Assembly: GCA_905215725.1 (NCBI GenBank)
Contig: CAJMRD010000019.1
Span: forward strand, 1-28,430
Source of the DNA: an uncultured bacterium
GTDB lineage: Bacteria > Actinomycetota > Coriobacteriia > Coriobacteriales > Coriobacteriaceae
Reading direction: 5' to 3'
DNA length: 28,430 nucleotides
Made by a program: the position numbers and the translations under genes. Shown piece after piece: positions 14,903-23,739 of the stretch (its first letter is position 1; the number at the start of each line of letters is the position of its first letter). The notes beneath the pieces are model-generated. The model made no database searches. It was not told the origin of the DNA and saw only the letters and a list, made by a program, of their open reading frames with translations.

Positions 14903-16051
14903 TTAGCAAATACAAAACGCCTTCTCGACATCCATAGCAGTGGCATCCCAGTTATATCGACTTTCAACAAGCGCCCTAGAGTTTCGAGACTGAAGAGAAA
15001 GCAGCTCTCGATCATCAAAAAGCCTGCATAATGCCGAAACCACCTCATCAGATGCCATGGACCGAATTATTGTGCCGTAGCTATCATCTAAGATAAGCTC
15101 GCGTGCCCCGCCCACATCTGTTACCACTGCAGGCGTTCCGCAGGCTGAAGCTTCAAGAAGTACCGTTGAAAAGCCTTCGGAACGAGTTGGAAGACAAAGC
15201 ACATCTGCTTGCTGAAGTAAGGAAGAAATATCCTCTGTGTTACATCTCCCAAGCCAAAACAAGTTAGACGAACAGGCTTCCTTGACCTCATTAGCCAGCG
15301 GACCATCCCCTGCAAGAACAAAACAAATATCACGCTTGGTAATATCTTTTGTGCGAGCCGCCTCAATAATTGAATTAATTCCCTTTTCAGGAATAAGCCG
15401 CCCGACAAAAGCTACAACCAAAGATGACTGAGGGATACCTAATTCAGATCGGAAATCTCTCCCCGAAGAAATACTCCTATAGAATGAGGCATTGATTGAG
15501 TTTGAAATGACGCCCTTTGCAGTGATATTAAAGTGCTGAAGCCATTCAACACTTTTAGAAGAAATCCCATAGAAATCAGGGTCAAACGTCTTTACGCGAT
15601 CCGTAATCCAATCCTCATATCGGCGCACAAAAAAATCAAGGAGTGGCTGATTGAAGGAAAGATACGCTGAGCCGTGGTCGAGAACGACAGCCTTAGCACT
15701 ATGATCCGCAGCAAACCTCAGCCCTTCGAGCGAGAGAGGGAAAAGTCTCGTGTTTATCAGAACACCATTCCACTCATAATCATCAAGGGTTTGCAGGAGT
15801 CGGTAATAATCACTGGTTTTTTTGGGAAGAGGAAGTCTTCCATCAAGTAACGGAATGCAAGGAAGACGAATTACCTCCAGGCCGTTTTCGACTGAATGAC
15901 CGACTCCCACGCGCATCGAATCATTAGTAACGATAACCACCCTATCGCCGCGTGCAGTCAAGGCATGAGCGAGACCATCGACAAAATTACCAATTCCACT
16001 AAGTTGCGGGTGATAATGGTGAGTGAAAATACAAATAGAGGAGCTCATCAC
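14903..16051 (-). CDS. Glycosyltransferase family 4 (GT-B)
   Basis: This 382-residue enzyme transfers a sugar from an activated donor to a growing cell-surface glycan at the cytosolic face. The N-terminal lobe starts ICIFTHHYHPQLSGIGNFVD, the glycine-rich loop of GT4 enzymes. The C-terminal lobe has VAFVGRLIPEKGINSIIEA, LAGDGPLANEV and the EX7E motif in SEGFSTVLLEASACGTP (about residue 300). The start is GTG 16049-16051 or the adjacent ATG 16046-16048, with GAGG upstream. It is the last gene of the minus-strand glycan operon, 30 nt after LicD. Donor and acceptor sugars cannot be read from sequence. Confidence 0.9.
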   Translation of the reverse strand: MMSSSICIFTHHYHPQLSGIGNFVDGLAHALTARGDRVVIVTNDSMRVGVGHSVENGLEVIRLPCIPLLDGRLPLPKKTSDYYRLLQTLDDYEWNGVLINTRLFPLSLEGLRFAADHSAKAVVLDHGSAYLSFNQPLLDFFVRRYEDWITDRVKTFDPDFYGISSKSVEWLQHFNITAKGVISNSINASFYRSISSGRDFRSELGIPQSSLVVAFVGRLIPEKGINSIIEAARTKDITKRDICFVLAGDGPLANEVKEACSSNLFWLGRCNTEDISSLLQQADVLCLPTRSEGFSTVLLEASACGTPAVVTDVGGARELILDDSYGTIIRSMASDEVVSALCRLFDDRELLSLQSRNSRALVESRYNWDATAMDVEKAFCIC

Positions 16052-16081
16052 ATAACCTCATCTGATATAGATGTCATATCC

Positions 16082-16942
16082 TTAATTCTGTGCCGTCCAG
16101 ACTTCCCCATCTCCAAAGTCGAGCAAGAGCGGAAGATGGGTATGTCGATTATCCGGTGACGGTATTTTTTTCCAATCGCCATACATCGTTGTAAGATATT
16201 TATCCGTCATACGAGGAACAGGGAATTCACTGCCTTCGAAAACCGCGCTGCTCAGAGGGAAAATCTCTGAAATAGGCACTGGCGCCATATTCGGCCAGCT
16301 TAACGTCAGACAGCAATCAGAGACCTCACCCGTATTTGAGTCGGCAATACAGGAATCGAACAAATCCTGGTAAGAGCATGCGCCTCGAGAAACCAGTTGT
16401 TCCACCACGTGCATAGCAGAACAACCAATTTGCTCGAGTTGACCAAGGAACCCTTTATGAGGGACAACAATGGAAGAAGAATGATATAAATAGGCTCTTT
16501 TCTGTGCAATTGATGCAGTTCGGACTTGCTTTGCACGAAGGCGTTTATCTGTATAGAGCTGGTCATATGGAAAGATGTCGACAAAAATGCCCATCGAACT
16601 GGAAGCCTCTCGAGCCTCTTGATTCTCGAAGCGAGTTCCATCGCGATACACCTTAGCAAACATCGCAGCATAGCCAGTAGTATTCCGCGATGTATGGAGC
16701 GAATATCCTTCCGGTAACCCACCCTCGGCTAAAGAGCAAAAGCGGTCATAATCTGAACGCATCATTCCGATATCTATATCATCATCCCAAGGGATAAACC
16801 CCCTATGACGCATTGCTCCTAAACATGTTCCACCGTCAAGCCACCACCTGATGCCGTGCTTAGAGCAGAATGCGGCGACAACCTGAAGGATATCCAATTC
16901 AGTGTTTTGAAGCTTTAATAGCGCGTGAGCTTTAGACATCAT
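16082..16942 (-). CDS. licD: LicD family phosphocholine transferase
   Basis: This 286-residue LicD-type transferase is expected to move phosphocholine from CDP-choline onto a sugar of a teichoic-acid-like glycan precursor. The family signature is intact near the N-terminus: WWLDGGTCLGAMRHRGFIPW followed by DDDIDIGMMRSDYDRF, with the metal-binding aspartates. Further family blocks are FVDIFPYDQL and the C-terminal PRMTDKYLTTMYGDW. The start is ATG 16942 (MMSKAHALLKLQNTELDILQ). A longer frame back to 17050 overlaps the flippase and is rejected; AGATAGG precedes the chosen ATG. Only 4 nt separate it from the flippase stop. licCA and licB divergently upstream supply the substrate. Some LicD proteins transfer other phospho-groups. 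Confidence 0.9.
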   Translation of the reverse strand: MMSKAHALLKLQNTELDILQVVAAFCSKHGIRWWLDGGTCLGAMRHRGFIPWDDDIDIGMMRSDYDRFCSLAEGGLPEGYSLHTSRNTTGYAAMFAKVYRDGTRFENQEAREASSSMGIFVDIFPYDQLYTDKRLRAKQVRTASIAQKRAYLYHSSSIVVPHKGFLGQLEQIGCSAMHVVEQLVSRGACSYQDLFDSCIADSNTGEVSDCCLTLSWPNMAPVPISEIFPLSSAVFEGSEFPVPRMTDKYLTTMYGDWKKIPSPDNRHTHLPLLLDFGDGEVWTAQN

Positions 16943-16946
16943 CGGC

Positions 16947-18191
16947 CTATCTCTTTTCCCCGAACCATTGTTGCGTCTGTTTCCCCAAAACAGAAGACTG
17001 ATAAATAAGGCAAATGGCATTGGATATAAGCGCCGATACAGTAGGGCCATTTAAGCCAAACAGCATTTGCGCAGGAGCCATAACAGCGACAGCACTAATT
17101 AAGGACAGCATGCTGCCAACAAATACCCCTCGGTAATTATCAAGAGAAACCAACAAATCGTTGACAAACCAAGCGATGCCAGTCAAAAAGGCACAAGCCA
17201 ACATAGGCTGAAGGAGATCGGTATGTTTAGCTATTCCAGCGCCATAAAACAGTGACAGCAATAATTTACCGAAAAAGAAAAGGGCAACTGAAGATATGAC
17301 ACCGACAAAAAAGATGCCAGCAAGTATTTTACCTATGAGCGAAAAAAAGGACTTTTCTCTAGAATGGTAACGCTCTACTAGATAACCTAATAAAGGATTA
17401 TAAATATAGGTCGCACCCATTTGGATAATTGCCACAGGTGCAGCAACTGATGCATAAATACCCAGAGCAGAATCTCCGAATGAATAAGATAAATACTGCC
17501 TGGGAATATTCGGCGCCGCAGAAGCAGCAATGCCGCCCAGAACGATGGGCAAACAGCTACATAGGAAGGCTCTGACCTTCGCTCGGCTAATTCCAAGCTT
17601 GATTGCAGAAATCCGATTTGATCTTGGATAATCGTAAATAACTCCGATGCCTATTGTCACTACCGTCATAAGCAACAGTGCACCTTCGAGGCTATTAAAA
17701 AATCCAAAGACAAGAATGAATGAAAGGAGAGAGCCGATGCCCTGCATTATGAGGGATTTCCCAATATAGTCCATCCTATGACCAACCTGATCATTAGCAT
17801 GCATGACATCAATGACTAAGCCAGCGGTTTTATAGAGAGCATACAGAAGAATAGCGGGCACCGTACCAATACGACACGTTGCAATGGAATAGACGGCTAA
17901 CATTGCAAACGCTATAAAAGTAGTAAAGAAACGAAAAGTCAGGTATTCACCAGCAGAGTTTTTCCTTTCAACATCTGCAATTTGCACCGTGTACATCCTG
18001 TATTGGGCTAATTGAGAAAACATGTTGAAAATAGACATAGCCAGCGAATAAATGCCTGCAGCACTATATCCATCAGACAGCCGAACGACCAAAATGGTGA
18101 TAAGCCACTGACAGCCTAAATTAGTCAACGAACCGACGGTATTCCAGAACATATTATGTTTAATCGAAAGAGTCTTCTCTGTGGCCTTCAC
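16947..18191 (-). CDS. Polysaccharide/teichoic acid flippase (Wzx/MOP superfamily)
   Basis: This 414-residue integral membrane protein has about 12 hydrophobic segments and the MOP-type start KHNMFWNTVGSLTNLGCQWL, conserved in Wzx/TacF-like exporters. It should flip lipid-linked, probably phosphocholine-bearing, repeat units across the membrane. In pneumococcus the TacF member of this family is selective for choline-decorated units, which makes the coupling with LicD here suggestive. The start is GTG 18191 with AGAAGGG upstream. It is sandwiched between GT2 (44-nt gap) and LicD (4-nt gap) in one operon. Confidence 0.88.
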   Translation of the reverse strand: MKATEKTLSIKHNMFWNTVGSLTNLGCQWLITILVVRLSDGYSAAGIYSLAMSIFNMFSQLAQYRMYTVQIADVERKNSAGEYLTFRFFTTFIAFAMLAVYSIATCRIGTVPAILLYALYKTAGLVIDVMHANDQVGHRMDYIGKSLIMQGIGSLLSFILVFGFFNSLEGALLLMTVVTIGIGVIYDYPRSNRISAIKLGISRAKVRAFLCSCLPIVLGGIAASAAPNIPRQYLSYSFGDSALGIYASVAAPVAIIQMGATYIYNPLLGYLVERYHSREKSFFSLIGKILAGIFFVGVISSVALFFFGKLLLSLFYGAGIAKHTDLLQPMLACAFLTGIAWFVNDLLVSLDNYRGVFVGSMLSLISAVAVMAPAQMLFGLNGPTVSALISNAICLIYQSSVLGKQTQQWFGEKR

Positions 18192-18235
18192 AAATATAAG
18201 CGCCCTTCTAAACCTGTCGAAATGAGGATACGGAG

Positions 18236-19201
18236 CTATCTCGCAGCTTTAAGTTCTTTTAAGATCAAAATAAACAGCCAATTCGGCACAAGACGTATAA
18301 TGATATCTGCTTTAGCGATAGACGGGCAAGCTCGTCGGTATTTAAGTAAACCAATTATGGAGCGCCGCTCCCTTGCTTCAGCGAACCCCAATATTTCCTT
18401 TAGATGCGGTGAATCGGGAAATCTATCGGCAAATCGCCTAGCAGTATCAACCCTGTTTTTAACTCTTGTCGAATACCAATCATCTTTTGAAGAAACACCT
18501 GCAAGGAATCCAGTTTCGTTACCACCATGTCGACGATACTTAACCAAAGGAGTCATAGTAAAGCTGCACTTCCCCAGTTCACTGCAACCCAATGTCAACC
18601 ACAAGTCATGTGCAGTCGATTCCGGAAAGGGAATCATCGACTTCGCCGCACTCGCATCTAACATGAGAGCCATACCAATGCCGTAACATACGCTTGCGGC
18701 CTGTACAGTAATATCCTCTCCAGAGCACCAATTTACTTCCGGCGAATTAGGATGAGCTTTCCTATAACTCTTTACCAGAATATTTCCGTTTTCGTCAATT
18801 ACCGATCTATCACAAACATCTAGAATTGAGCCTTCTTCTAGCATATGGTTGAGCGAAACTTCAACTCTATTAGGCTCCCAAATATCATCCTGATCGCAAA
18901 GTACTACGTAATCCCCTTCCGCCAAGGAGAGCAGCGCCTCGAACGATTTGACATAACCGAGATTATTATCACCGTGATAATACCGATAGGCGTTTTTCGT
19001 TATATGCGCTTGGATAAACCGCTCTAATGAATCCGATTCAGGGCAGTCATTTCTAACTAGAAGCGTAAGCGGAAACGTTTGTTTATCTATCGAATCAAGT
19101 TGTTCCGCGAAAAACTTAAGATCGGGTTTATAAGCTGAGAGAAGTACGCATACGCCAATATCATTTCCCATTTCTATTTCCAAAAATCCTCCCAAATTCA
19201 T
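18236..19201 (-). CDS. Glycosyltransferase family 2 (rhamnosyltransferase-like)
   Basis: This protein of up to 321 residues has the GT-A fold, acting on the cytosolic side. The nucleotide-sugar domain shows GVCVLLSAYKPDLKFFAEQLDSIDKQTF, NDCPESDS, DNNLGYVKSFEALLSLAEGDYVVLCDQDDIW (DxD) and a HDLWLTLG acceptor-side motif, as in RfbF/WcaA-like enzymes. The start is uncertain: ATG 19201 lacks a ribosome-binding site; TTG 19183 follows GGGAGG by 4 nt; ATG 19171 is 16 nt from it. It is 89 nt downstream of the L,D-transpeptidase and leads the glycan genes GT2-flippase-licD-GT4. Confidence 0.88.
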   Translation of the reverse strand: MNLGGFLEIEMGNDIGVCVLLSAYKPDLKFFAEQLDSIDKQTFPLTLLVRNDCPESDSLERFIQAHITKNAYRYYHGDNNLGYVKSFEALLSLAEGDYVVLCDQDDIWEPNRVEVSLNHMLEEGSILDVCDRSVIDENGNILVKSYRKAHPNSPEVNWCSGEDITVQAASVCYGIGMALMLDASAAKSMIPFPESTAHDLWLTLGCSELGKCSFTMTPLVKYRRHGGNETGFLAGVSSKDDWYSTRVKNRVDTARRFADRFPDSPHLKEILGFAEARERRSIIGLLKYRRACPSIAKADIIIRLVPNWLFILILKELKAAR

Positions 19202-19290
19202 TGCTAAAGATTATCAAAGCACCCTCAGTTAAAAGAAACTCTTTTAAAAATAGAGTATTTATCCCTGTCTCTTAAAACGAGTGCCTAATA

Positions 19291-21360
19291 TCAATAAGTA
19301 ACAACCTTTGTTCCATAAGGAATGTTATCGTAAATCCATTTTGCATTCTGAATCTCAAGGCGTACGCATCCAGCAGAGGATGGAACGCCCATCGTGGGAT
19401 CCATCACGCGGTTGCTGTTGACGTAGTAGGGTGAGGAATGGAATAAGTAATCACCATAGAACTGCGTGTAGTAATAGCAAGTATATCCATGCCCAAAGGA
19501 ATATCCCTTTCCGTAGACTTGATACTCCCCTATCACCGTAGGTGTGCTAGCTTTTCCCGTCGAACATACATATCGACGGTTTAAGGACCAGTTATTCCAA
19601 GATCCAGTGTAAATACTCGTAATGCAACGCGACGTATCGACAAGTATCAGCCAATTTGTATTGCTTGAATAACTTTGAGCTTTAGCATCCATATAGTCTG
19701 ACACCCACGCGCCGTTTGCCATAAAGTAATTCCAGGACCCGTCCACAACGCGCCAGCCAGTAGCCATAGCGCCGCTAGCGTCAAGCCAATACCAGGTGCC
19801 GCCCAGATTGAGCCATCCCGTCTGCATGAAACCAGACGAATTCAGGTAATACCAAGATCCGTTAACGGCAACCCAACCGGTTTTCATAGCATAAGTGGAC
19901 GGATCTAAATAGAACCAGGAGCCATCCTTGTACAGCCAGCCAGATCGTGCATAGCCAGCGGTCTCATCAAAAAAGTACCATTTTCCGTTAACGTTCTTCC
20001 ATCCAGCGCAGGGGGAGCCATCGGTTGGATCAGCATAGAACTTACAGCCTCCAAGCATCACAAACCCGTGAGCTTCGACCAATTCGCCATCGCCGTTTGA
20101 TGTAAACAGTTTTCCATTACGCAATGCTCCACACAATGAGCAATCAGAACCAGCAAAAGCCTTAGATGGCTCATCCTGAACCGAGTCCTGGACATCTACC
20201 CATTCACGACAAGCAACAGCGCCTGAAGCTTTTGCATAATAGCTTTTCCCATTTACAGAAAAATGATCAAGAAGCATTTTACCGTCGGCGGCAGGATCGA
20301 GATAATAGTATTGACCACCGTCCTTCAGCCATTCAGTCTTTATAATGCCCGACGCTTGAGAAGGCTCAGCGTAATACCAGTCTCCATTGCTCATAAACCA
20401 GCCAAGTGACAACGCTCCCGTTGAAGAAAAATGATACCGGTTGGATCCGATGACATAAAAGCCGGTAGCCATTCTATTGTCATTTGCGACATCGAGCCAA
20501 TACCAAACGCCGTTCACCAAACGCCAGCCCGATGCAAGTGCGCCGGAACCGTCAGCGTAATACCAGTCCGTCCCATCAAACGCCCAACCAACAGCCATTG
20601 CGCCGGAATCCGATAAATAGTAAAGAGACGAACCGACAGAAACGATTCCTCTAGACATAACACCATCATTGGCGGGATCAAGCCAATACCAATTATTGCT
20701 AGTTTGAAACCAGCCGGTTAAGACTTCACCATTGTTACCCCAATACCATAAACCGTTATCAAGGCACCAACCATTAATCAGTCCATAGGTTCCAAGAAGA
20801 TAAGGGTGCCCATCAATAACACGTCGACCAGTAGCCATAGAACAGCTGTCAAGGGAGTCAAACCAGTACCATTGGCCTCCGATAAACTGCCAACCACTTG
20901 CCAAAGCGCCTGATGGACCCGCGTAATACCACTTATTTTCAGTAAAAATCCAGCCGCAGCTCATTGCGCCGTCACGAGCGGGGTCCAAGTAGTACAACGA
21001 GTCATCAATATTCTGCATTCCGGTCAAACGACAGCCGTCAAGATAGTAGTACCAGGACAAACCGTTCCATTGCCATCCAGATAGTTTTTCTGTCGTCGAC
21101 AGGTCTTGACTTTCGACAACCTGTAGGCTCGAATCTTCCGTTGTTTTGCCGGCACAATCACTGGAGTCTTGAGAGCAACCGCCACCGACAAATGCTCCCG
21201 ACCCTCCTGTCGAGTCGCGCTCTACGACACCGTTATCCGCCCCCTCTTCCACGGCATAGGCAGTGCAAGAAAATGCGGGGACGGAAACTGAGAGCAAGGC
21301 GGAAAATAGCATCAAGCCAATTACTCGCCAACAAATTCGATGTTCAATCCAGACATTCAT
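19291..21360 (-). CDS. L,D-transpeptidase with GW-type cell-wall-binding repeats
   Basis: This 689-residue exported protein has, after a signal peptide (CWRVIGLMLFSALLSVSVPAF, cleavage near TAYA), roughly 20 choline/glucan-binding-type repeats of the form GWxxxxGxWYYLDxxGxMxTG (about residues 65-575). A C-terminal YkuD domain follows, with HSS in YLFHSSPYY and the catalytic cysteine in SSAGCVRLE near residue 664. YkuD enzymes make 3-3 peptidoglycan cross-links or attach proteins to peptidoglycan. The start is ATG 21358-21360 because GGGGG lies 6 nt upstream; an earlier in-frame start at 21402 abuts the upstream stop and has no site. Some repeats are degenerate in the middle (SDCSLCGALRNGKLF). 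It sits 42 nt after the P60 gene. Confidence 0.93.
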   Translation of the reverse strand: MNVWIEHRICWRVIGLMLFSALLSVSVPAFSCTAYAVEEGADNGVVERDSTGGSGAFVGGGCSQDSSDCAGKTTEDSSLQVVESQDLSTTEKLSGWQWNGLSWYYYLDGCRLTGMQNIDDSLYYLDPARDGAMSCGWIFTENKWYYAGPSGALASGWQFIGGQWYWFDSLDSCSMATGRRVIDGHPYLLGTYGLINGWCLDNGLWYWGNNGEVLTGWFQTSNNWYWLDPANDGVMSRGIVSVGSSLYYLSDSGAMAVGWAFDGTDWYYADGSGALASGWRLVNGVWYWLDVANDNRMATGFYVIGSNRYHFSSTGALSLGWFMSNGDWYYAEPSQASGIIKTEWLKDGGQYYYLDPAADGKMLLDHFSVNGKSYYAKASGAVACREWVDVQDSVQDEPSKAFAGSDCSLCGALRNGKLFTSNGDGELVEAHGFVMLGGCKFYADPTDGSPCAGWKNVNGKWYFFDETAGYARSGWLYKDGSWFYLDPSTYAMKTGWVAVNGSWYYLNSSGFMQTGWLNLGGTWYWLDASGAMATGWRVVDGSWNYFMANGAWVSDYMDAKAQSYSSNTNWLILVDTSRCITSIYTGSWNNWSLNRRYVCSTGKASTPTVIGEYQVYGKGYSFGHGYTCYYYTQFYGDYLFHSSPYYVNSNRVMDPTMGVPSSAGCVRLEIQNAKWIYDNIPYGTKVVTY

Positions 21361-21402
21361 TCCAGGCCCCCAACCGATATCGACCGGCTTGCAGCAAATC
21401 AA

Positions 21403-23574
21403 TTAAATAAACGGACGGGCTGCGCCGATCACATTTCCCCTTGCGCCAATGGAATGAATTCCGACGCCCTGATGAGGCCAGGAGTCAATCATCATACCGC
21501 CGCCAAGTGCAATTGCGATATGCCCGCGATAATAAATCACATCGCCACGCTGAATTGAGTTCGCACTCACGGGCATAAAGATATTACTTCGATACCAATT
21601 CATGGAATTGTAGGTTTGGCTTGGATCCCAGCGATGGTTATAAGGGTTGTAAACACCCATATCCATGCCAGTAGCATAAAGGCACTGCAAGACAAAACCA
21701 GAGCAATCAACAGCTCCGCCGGGAGCGGTAGACCAAGGCTCAATATATTGCGTACCAATATACTCATAGGCGCGCTGGATAAAGGCGTTCACGCAATCTT
21801 CCCGCGTTGCCTCGACAGAGATGCGAGAAGGGGTCACATAGGTAAAGTATCCGGTGCAATAGCTAGGCAGCTGAACAGTCCAAGAACTGACCTGAGGATA
21901 CTGGGATGGATTTTGCCAGCCAACTTTGTCGCACTGGCCATCGCTCCAGAAAACTCGACGAACGCCATCGATGGTCCTTGCGCCCGTTGCCATAGCGCCG
22001 CTGCCGTCTAACCAATACCACTTACCCGAATCTTTAAGCCAGCCAACATGCATGCTTCCATTGGACTCAAGGTAATACCATGTTCCATTCAGGCATTTCC
22101 AACCAGTTGCCATTTTTCCGTCAGCATTTAGGTAATACCATGCACCGCCAGTAAAAACCCATCCGGTCTTCAACACGCCAGAATCGGCATCAAGCCAATA
22201 CCAATCGCCGTCAATCTGTAGCCATCCAAGATGAATGGCACCCGTTCCGGGCTCAGCGTAAAACCTTAGATTTGCGACATTAACCCAGCCGGACGCTACC
22301 TGCCAACCATCAGCTCCAGCGGTTTTTAGGATAGTGCCATTTTCGCGAATCACATCCTTGCAAAGATATCCATTATCATCAGCGTATCTATCAACGCCAT
22401 CATTAACGGTAACCCAACTTGAAACCACAAGCCTACCGCTCTGGTTTGCAAAACAATCGTTGCCGTCCACCTCAAATAAGCCCGTTTTCATGAGATGGCT
22501 AACAGGGTCCAGGTAATACCAGCTTGTGCCTTCTTTATACCAGCCAGAAATAAGTGCACCAGATTGGGAGGCGAAATACCAGCCGTCCTCGACCTGAGCC
22601 CAACCAACAGCCATAGCCCCGTTAGGCTTTAAATAATAAGCTGCATTGCCAAGGTCTAAATACCCAACGGACATCTTACCATCGGAAGCTGGGTCGAGAT
22701 AATACCAAGCGCCGTTAACGAGTTTCCAGTCAGTGGCCGCAATACCGTTAGTGCAGTAATACCAATCTACTCCGTCTTTGTACCATCCATTTGCGAGACC
22801 ATAGTCACCAAAAATGTAGGTTCTTCCATCAATCTTTTGACGACCCTTAAACATGATGAACGTCTGTGAGTCAAAATAATAGCGAGCCCCACCTATCGTT
22901 TGCCATGACGAAGCAAGGGCACCCGATGAATAAGCCCAGTACCAATTCCCGTCAACGAGAATCCAGCCGGTTTTCATAGCACCAGTGGCATCTAAATAGT
23001 ATTTCCAGCTCCCGAGGTCGACAAAACCAACCTGCATTATATTGGTGGCAGGATCCAGGTAATACCATGTGCCGTCTTGATAAAACCAACCAGCAGCTAA
23101 ATCGCCTCCAGCATTGGCATAAAACCAATTTCCATCTGAGTTACGTAGCCAGCAGTTCTGATATAGCGCGCCAAAAGGCGTTGCGGCATTGCCGTCATTC
23201 GCATAAAACGAAGCAGTCGATCCACCAGCATCGGTCACATTGAAATAACCTGTCTGCATTGCACCATCATTGGCTGGATCAAGCCAATACCAATAGCCCC
23301 CGCTTTGCAGCCAGCCAGTTTGGTGTTTACCGTTTTTTCCGTAATACCAAACTCCAGACGACTCGTCTCGTTGCCAGCCATCTTTTATGACGGAAGAATT
23401 ATCAGGTTGCAAATCATCGGAAACCACAGAAGAAAAATCCGCTTTTGACTCAATACTCTGAGCCTCAACGGAATCCTGTGCAAACGCGACATTCGCGCTC
23501 AGGGGCAAGCAGCAAGCAGTGATTAATGACGCGGCAGCACAAACAAGCGTGGCCTTCTTTTCGAATCGATACAT
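21403..23574 (-). CDS. NlpC/P60 cell-wall hydrolase with GW-type cell-wall-binding repeats
   Basis: This 723-residue exported protein carries a signal peptide (FEKKATLVCAAASLITACCL, cleavage near VAFA) and about 20 repeats such as GWLQSGGYWYWLDPANDGAM and GWKCLNGTWYYLESNGSMHV, which in Gram-positive bacteria bind phosphocholine on teichoic acids. It ends in an NlpC/P60 domain, with catalytic Cys in DCSGFVLQCLY (about 623) and His in GHIAIALGGG (about 685). It should cleave peptidoglycan stem peptides. The start is ATG 23574 with GGGAGGG 6 nt before. It is the first gene of the minus-strand operon, divergent from licCA. One stretch around 22260-22480 has atypical repeats. Confidence 0.93.
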   Translation of the reverse strand: MYRFEKKATLVCAAASLITACCLPLSANVAFAQDSVEAQSIESKADFSSVVSDDLQPDNSSVIKDGWQRDESSGVWYYGKNGKHQTGWLQSGGYWYWLDPANDGAMQTGYFNVTDAGGSTASFYANDGNAATPFGALYQNCWLRNSDGNWFYANAGGDLAAGWFYQDGTWYYLDPATNIMQVGFVDLGSWKYYLDATGAMKTGWILVDGNWYWAYSSGALASSWQTIGGARYYFDSQTFIMFKGRQKIDGRTYIFGDYGLANGWYKDGVDWYYCTNGIAATDWKLVNGAWYYLDPASDGKMSVGYLDLGNAAYYLKPNGAMAVGWAQVEDGWYFASQSGALISGWYKEGTSWYYLDPVSHLMKTGLFEVDGNDCFANQSGRLVVSSWVTVNDGVDRYADDNGYLCKDVIRENGTILKTAGADGWQVASGWVNVANLRFYAEPGTGAIHLGWLQIDGDWYWLDADSGVLKTGWVFTGGAWYYLNADGKMATGWKCLNGTWYYLESNGSMHVGWLKDSGKWYWLDGSGAMATGARTIDGVRRVFWSDGQCDKVGWQNPSQYPQVSSWTVQLPSYCTGYFTYVTPSRISVEATREDCVNAFIQRAYEYIGTQYIEPWSTAPGGAVDCSGFVLQCLYATGMDMGVYNPYNHRWDPSQTYNSMNWYRSNIFMPVSANSIQRGDVIYYRGHIAIALGGGMMIDSWPHQGVGIHSIGARGNVIGAARPFI

Positions 23575-23672
23575 AAGCGACCCTCCCAGATATCTCATTT
23601 ATTTATTTTAATCCACATTCCAGGATTGATTTTCGTTACTGTCTGTTCAGTCTATGTAGATAAATATATTAA

Positions 23673-23702
23673 ATTGAACATATCGTTCAATCATTCTATT
23701 CT
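23673..23702 (+). promoter_or_regulatory. licCA promoter with overlapping 19-bp palindromic operator
   Basis: TTGAAC (23674-23679), a 17-nt spacer and TATTCT (23697-23702) form a good sigma-70 promoter 38 nt before the GTG start. ATTGAAC (23673-23679) and GTTCAAT (23685-23691) form a perfect inverted repeat with a 5-bp spacer over the -35 box, where a repressor would block. It resembles but does not fit the N4 LexA spacing. The first gene product begins with a winged helix-turn-helix, a candidate ligand-sensing autoregulator. Confidence 0.6.
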
Positions 23703-23739
23703 TTCCCTGAGCAATGAACATCTTAATTGGAGGCCTGCA

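Noticed and set aside
19291..23574. Periodic DNA in the GW-repeat genes as a CRISPR-like or satellite array
   Set aside because: The period follows protein repeats of about 20 residues, with variable spacing and drift; there are no constant repeats with unique spacers.
23673..23691. lic palindrome as a second SOS box
   Set aside because: Half-sites are TTGAAC/GTTCAA with 5-bp spacing, not CGAAC-N4-GTTCG.
23626..23739. Upstream extension of licCA from a TTG
   Set aside because: It covers the promoter and palindrome and has no ribosome-binding site; GTG 23740 has GGAGG at the right distance.
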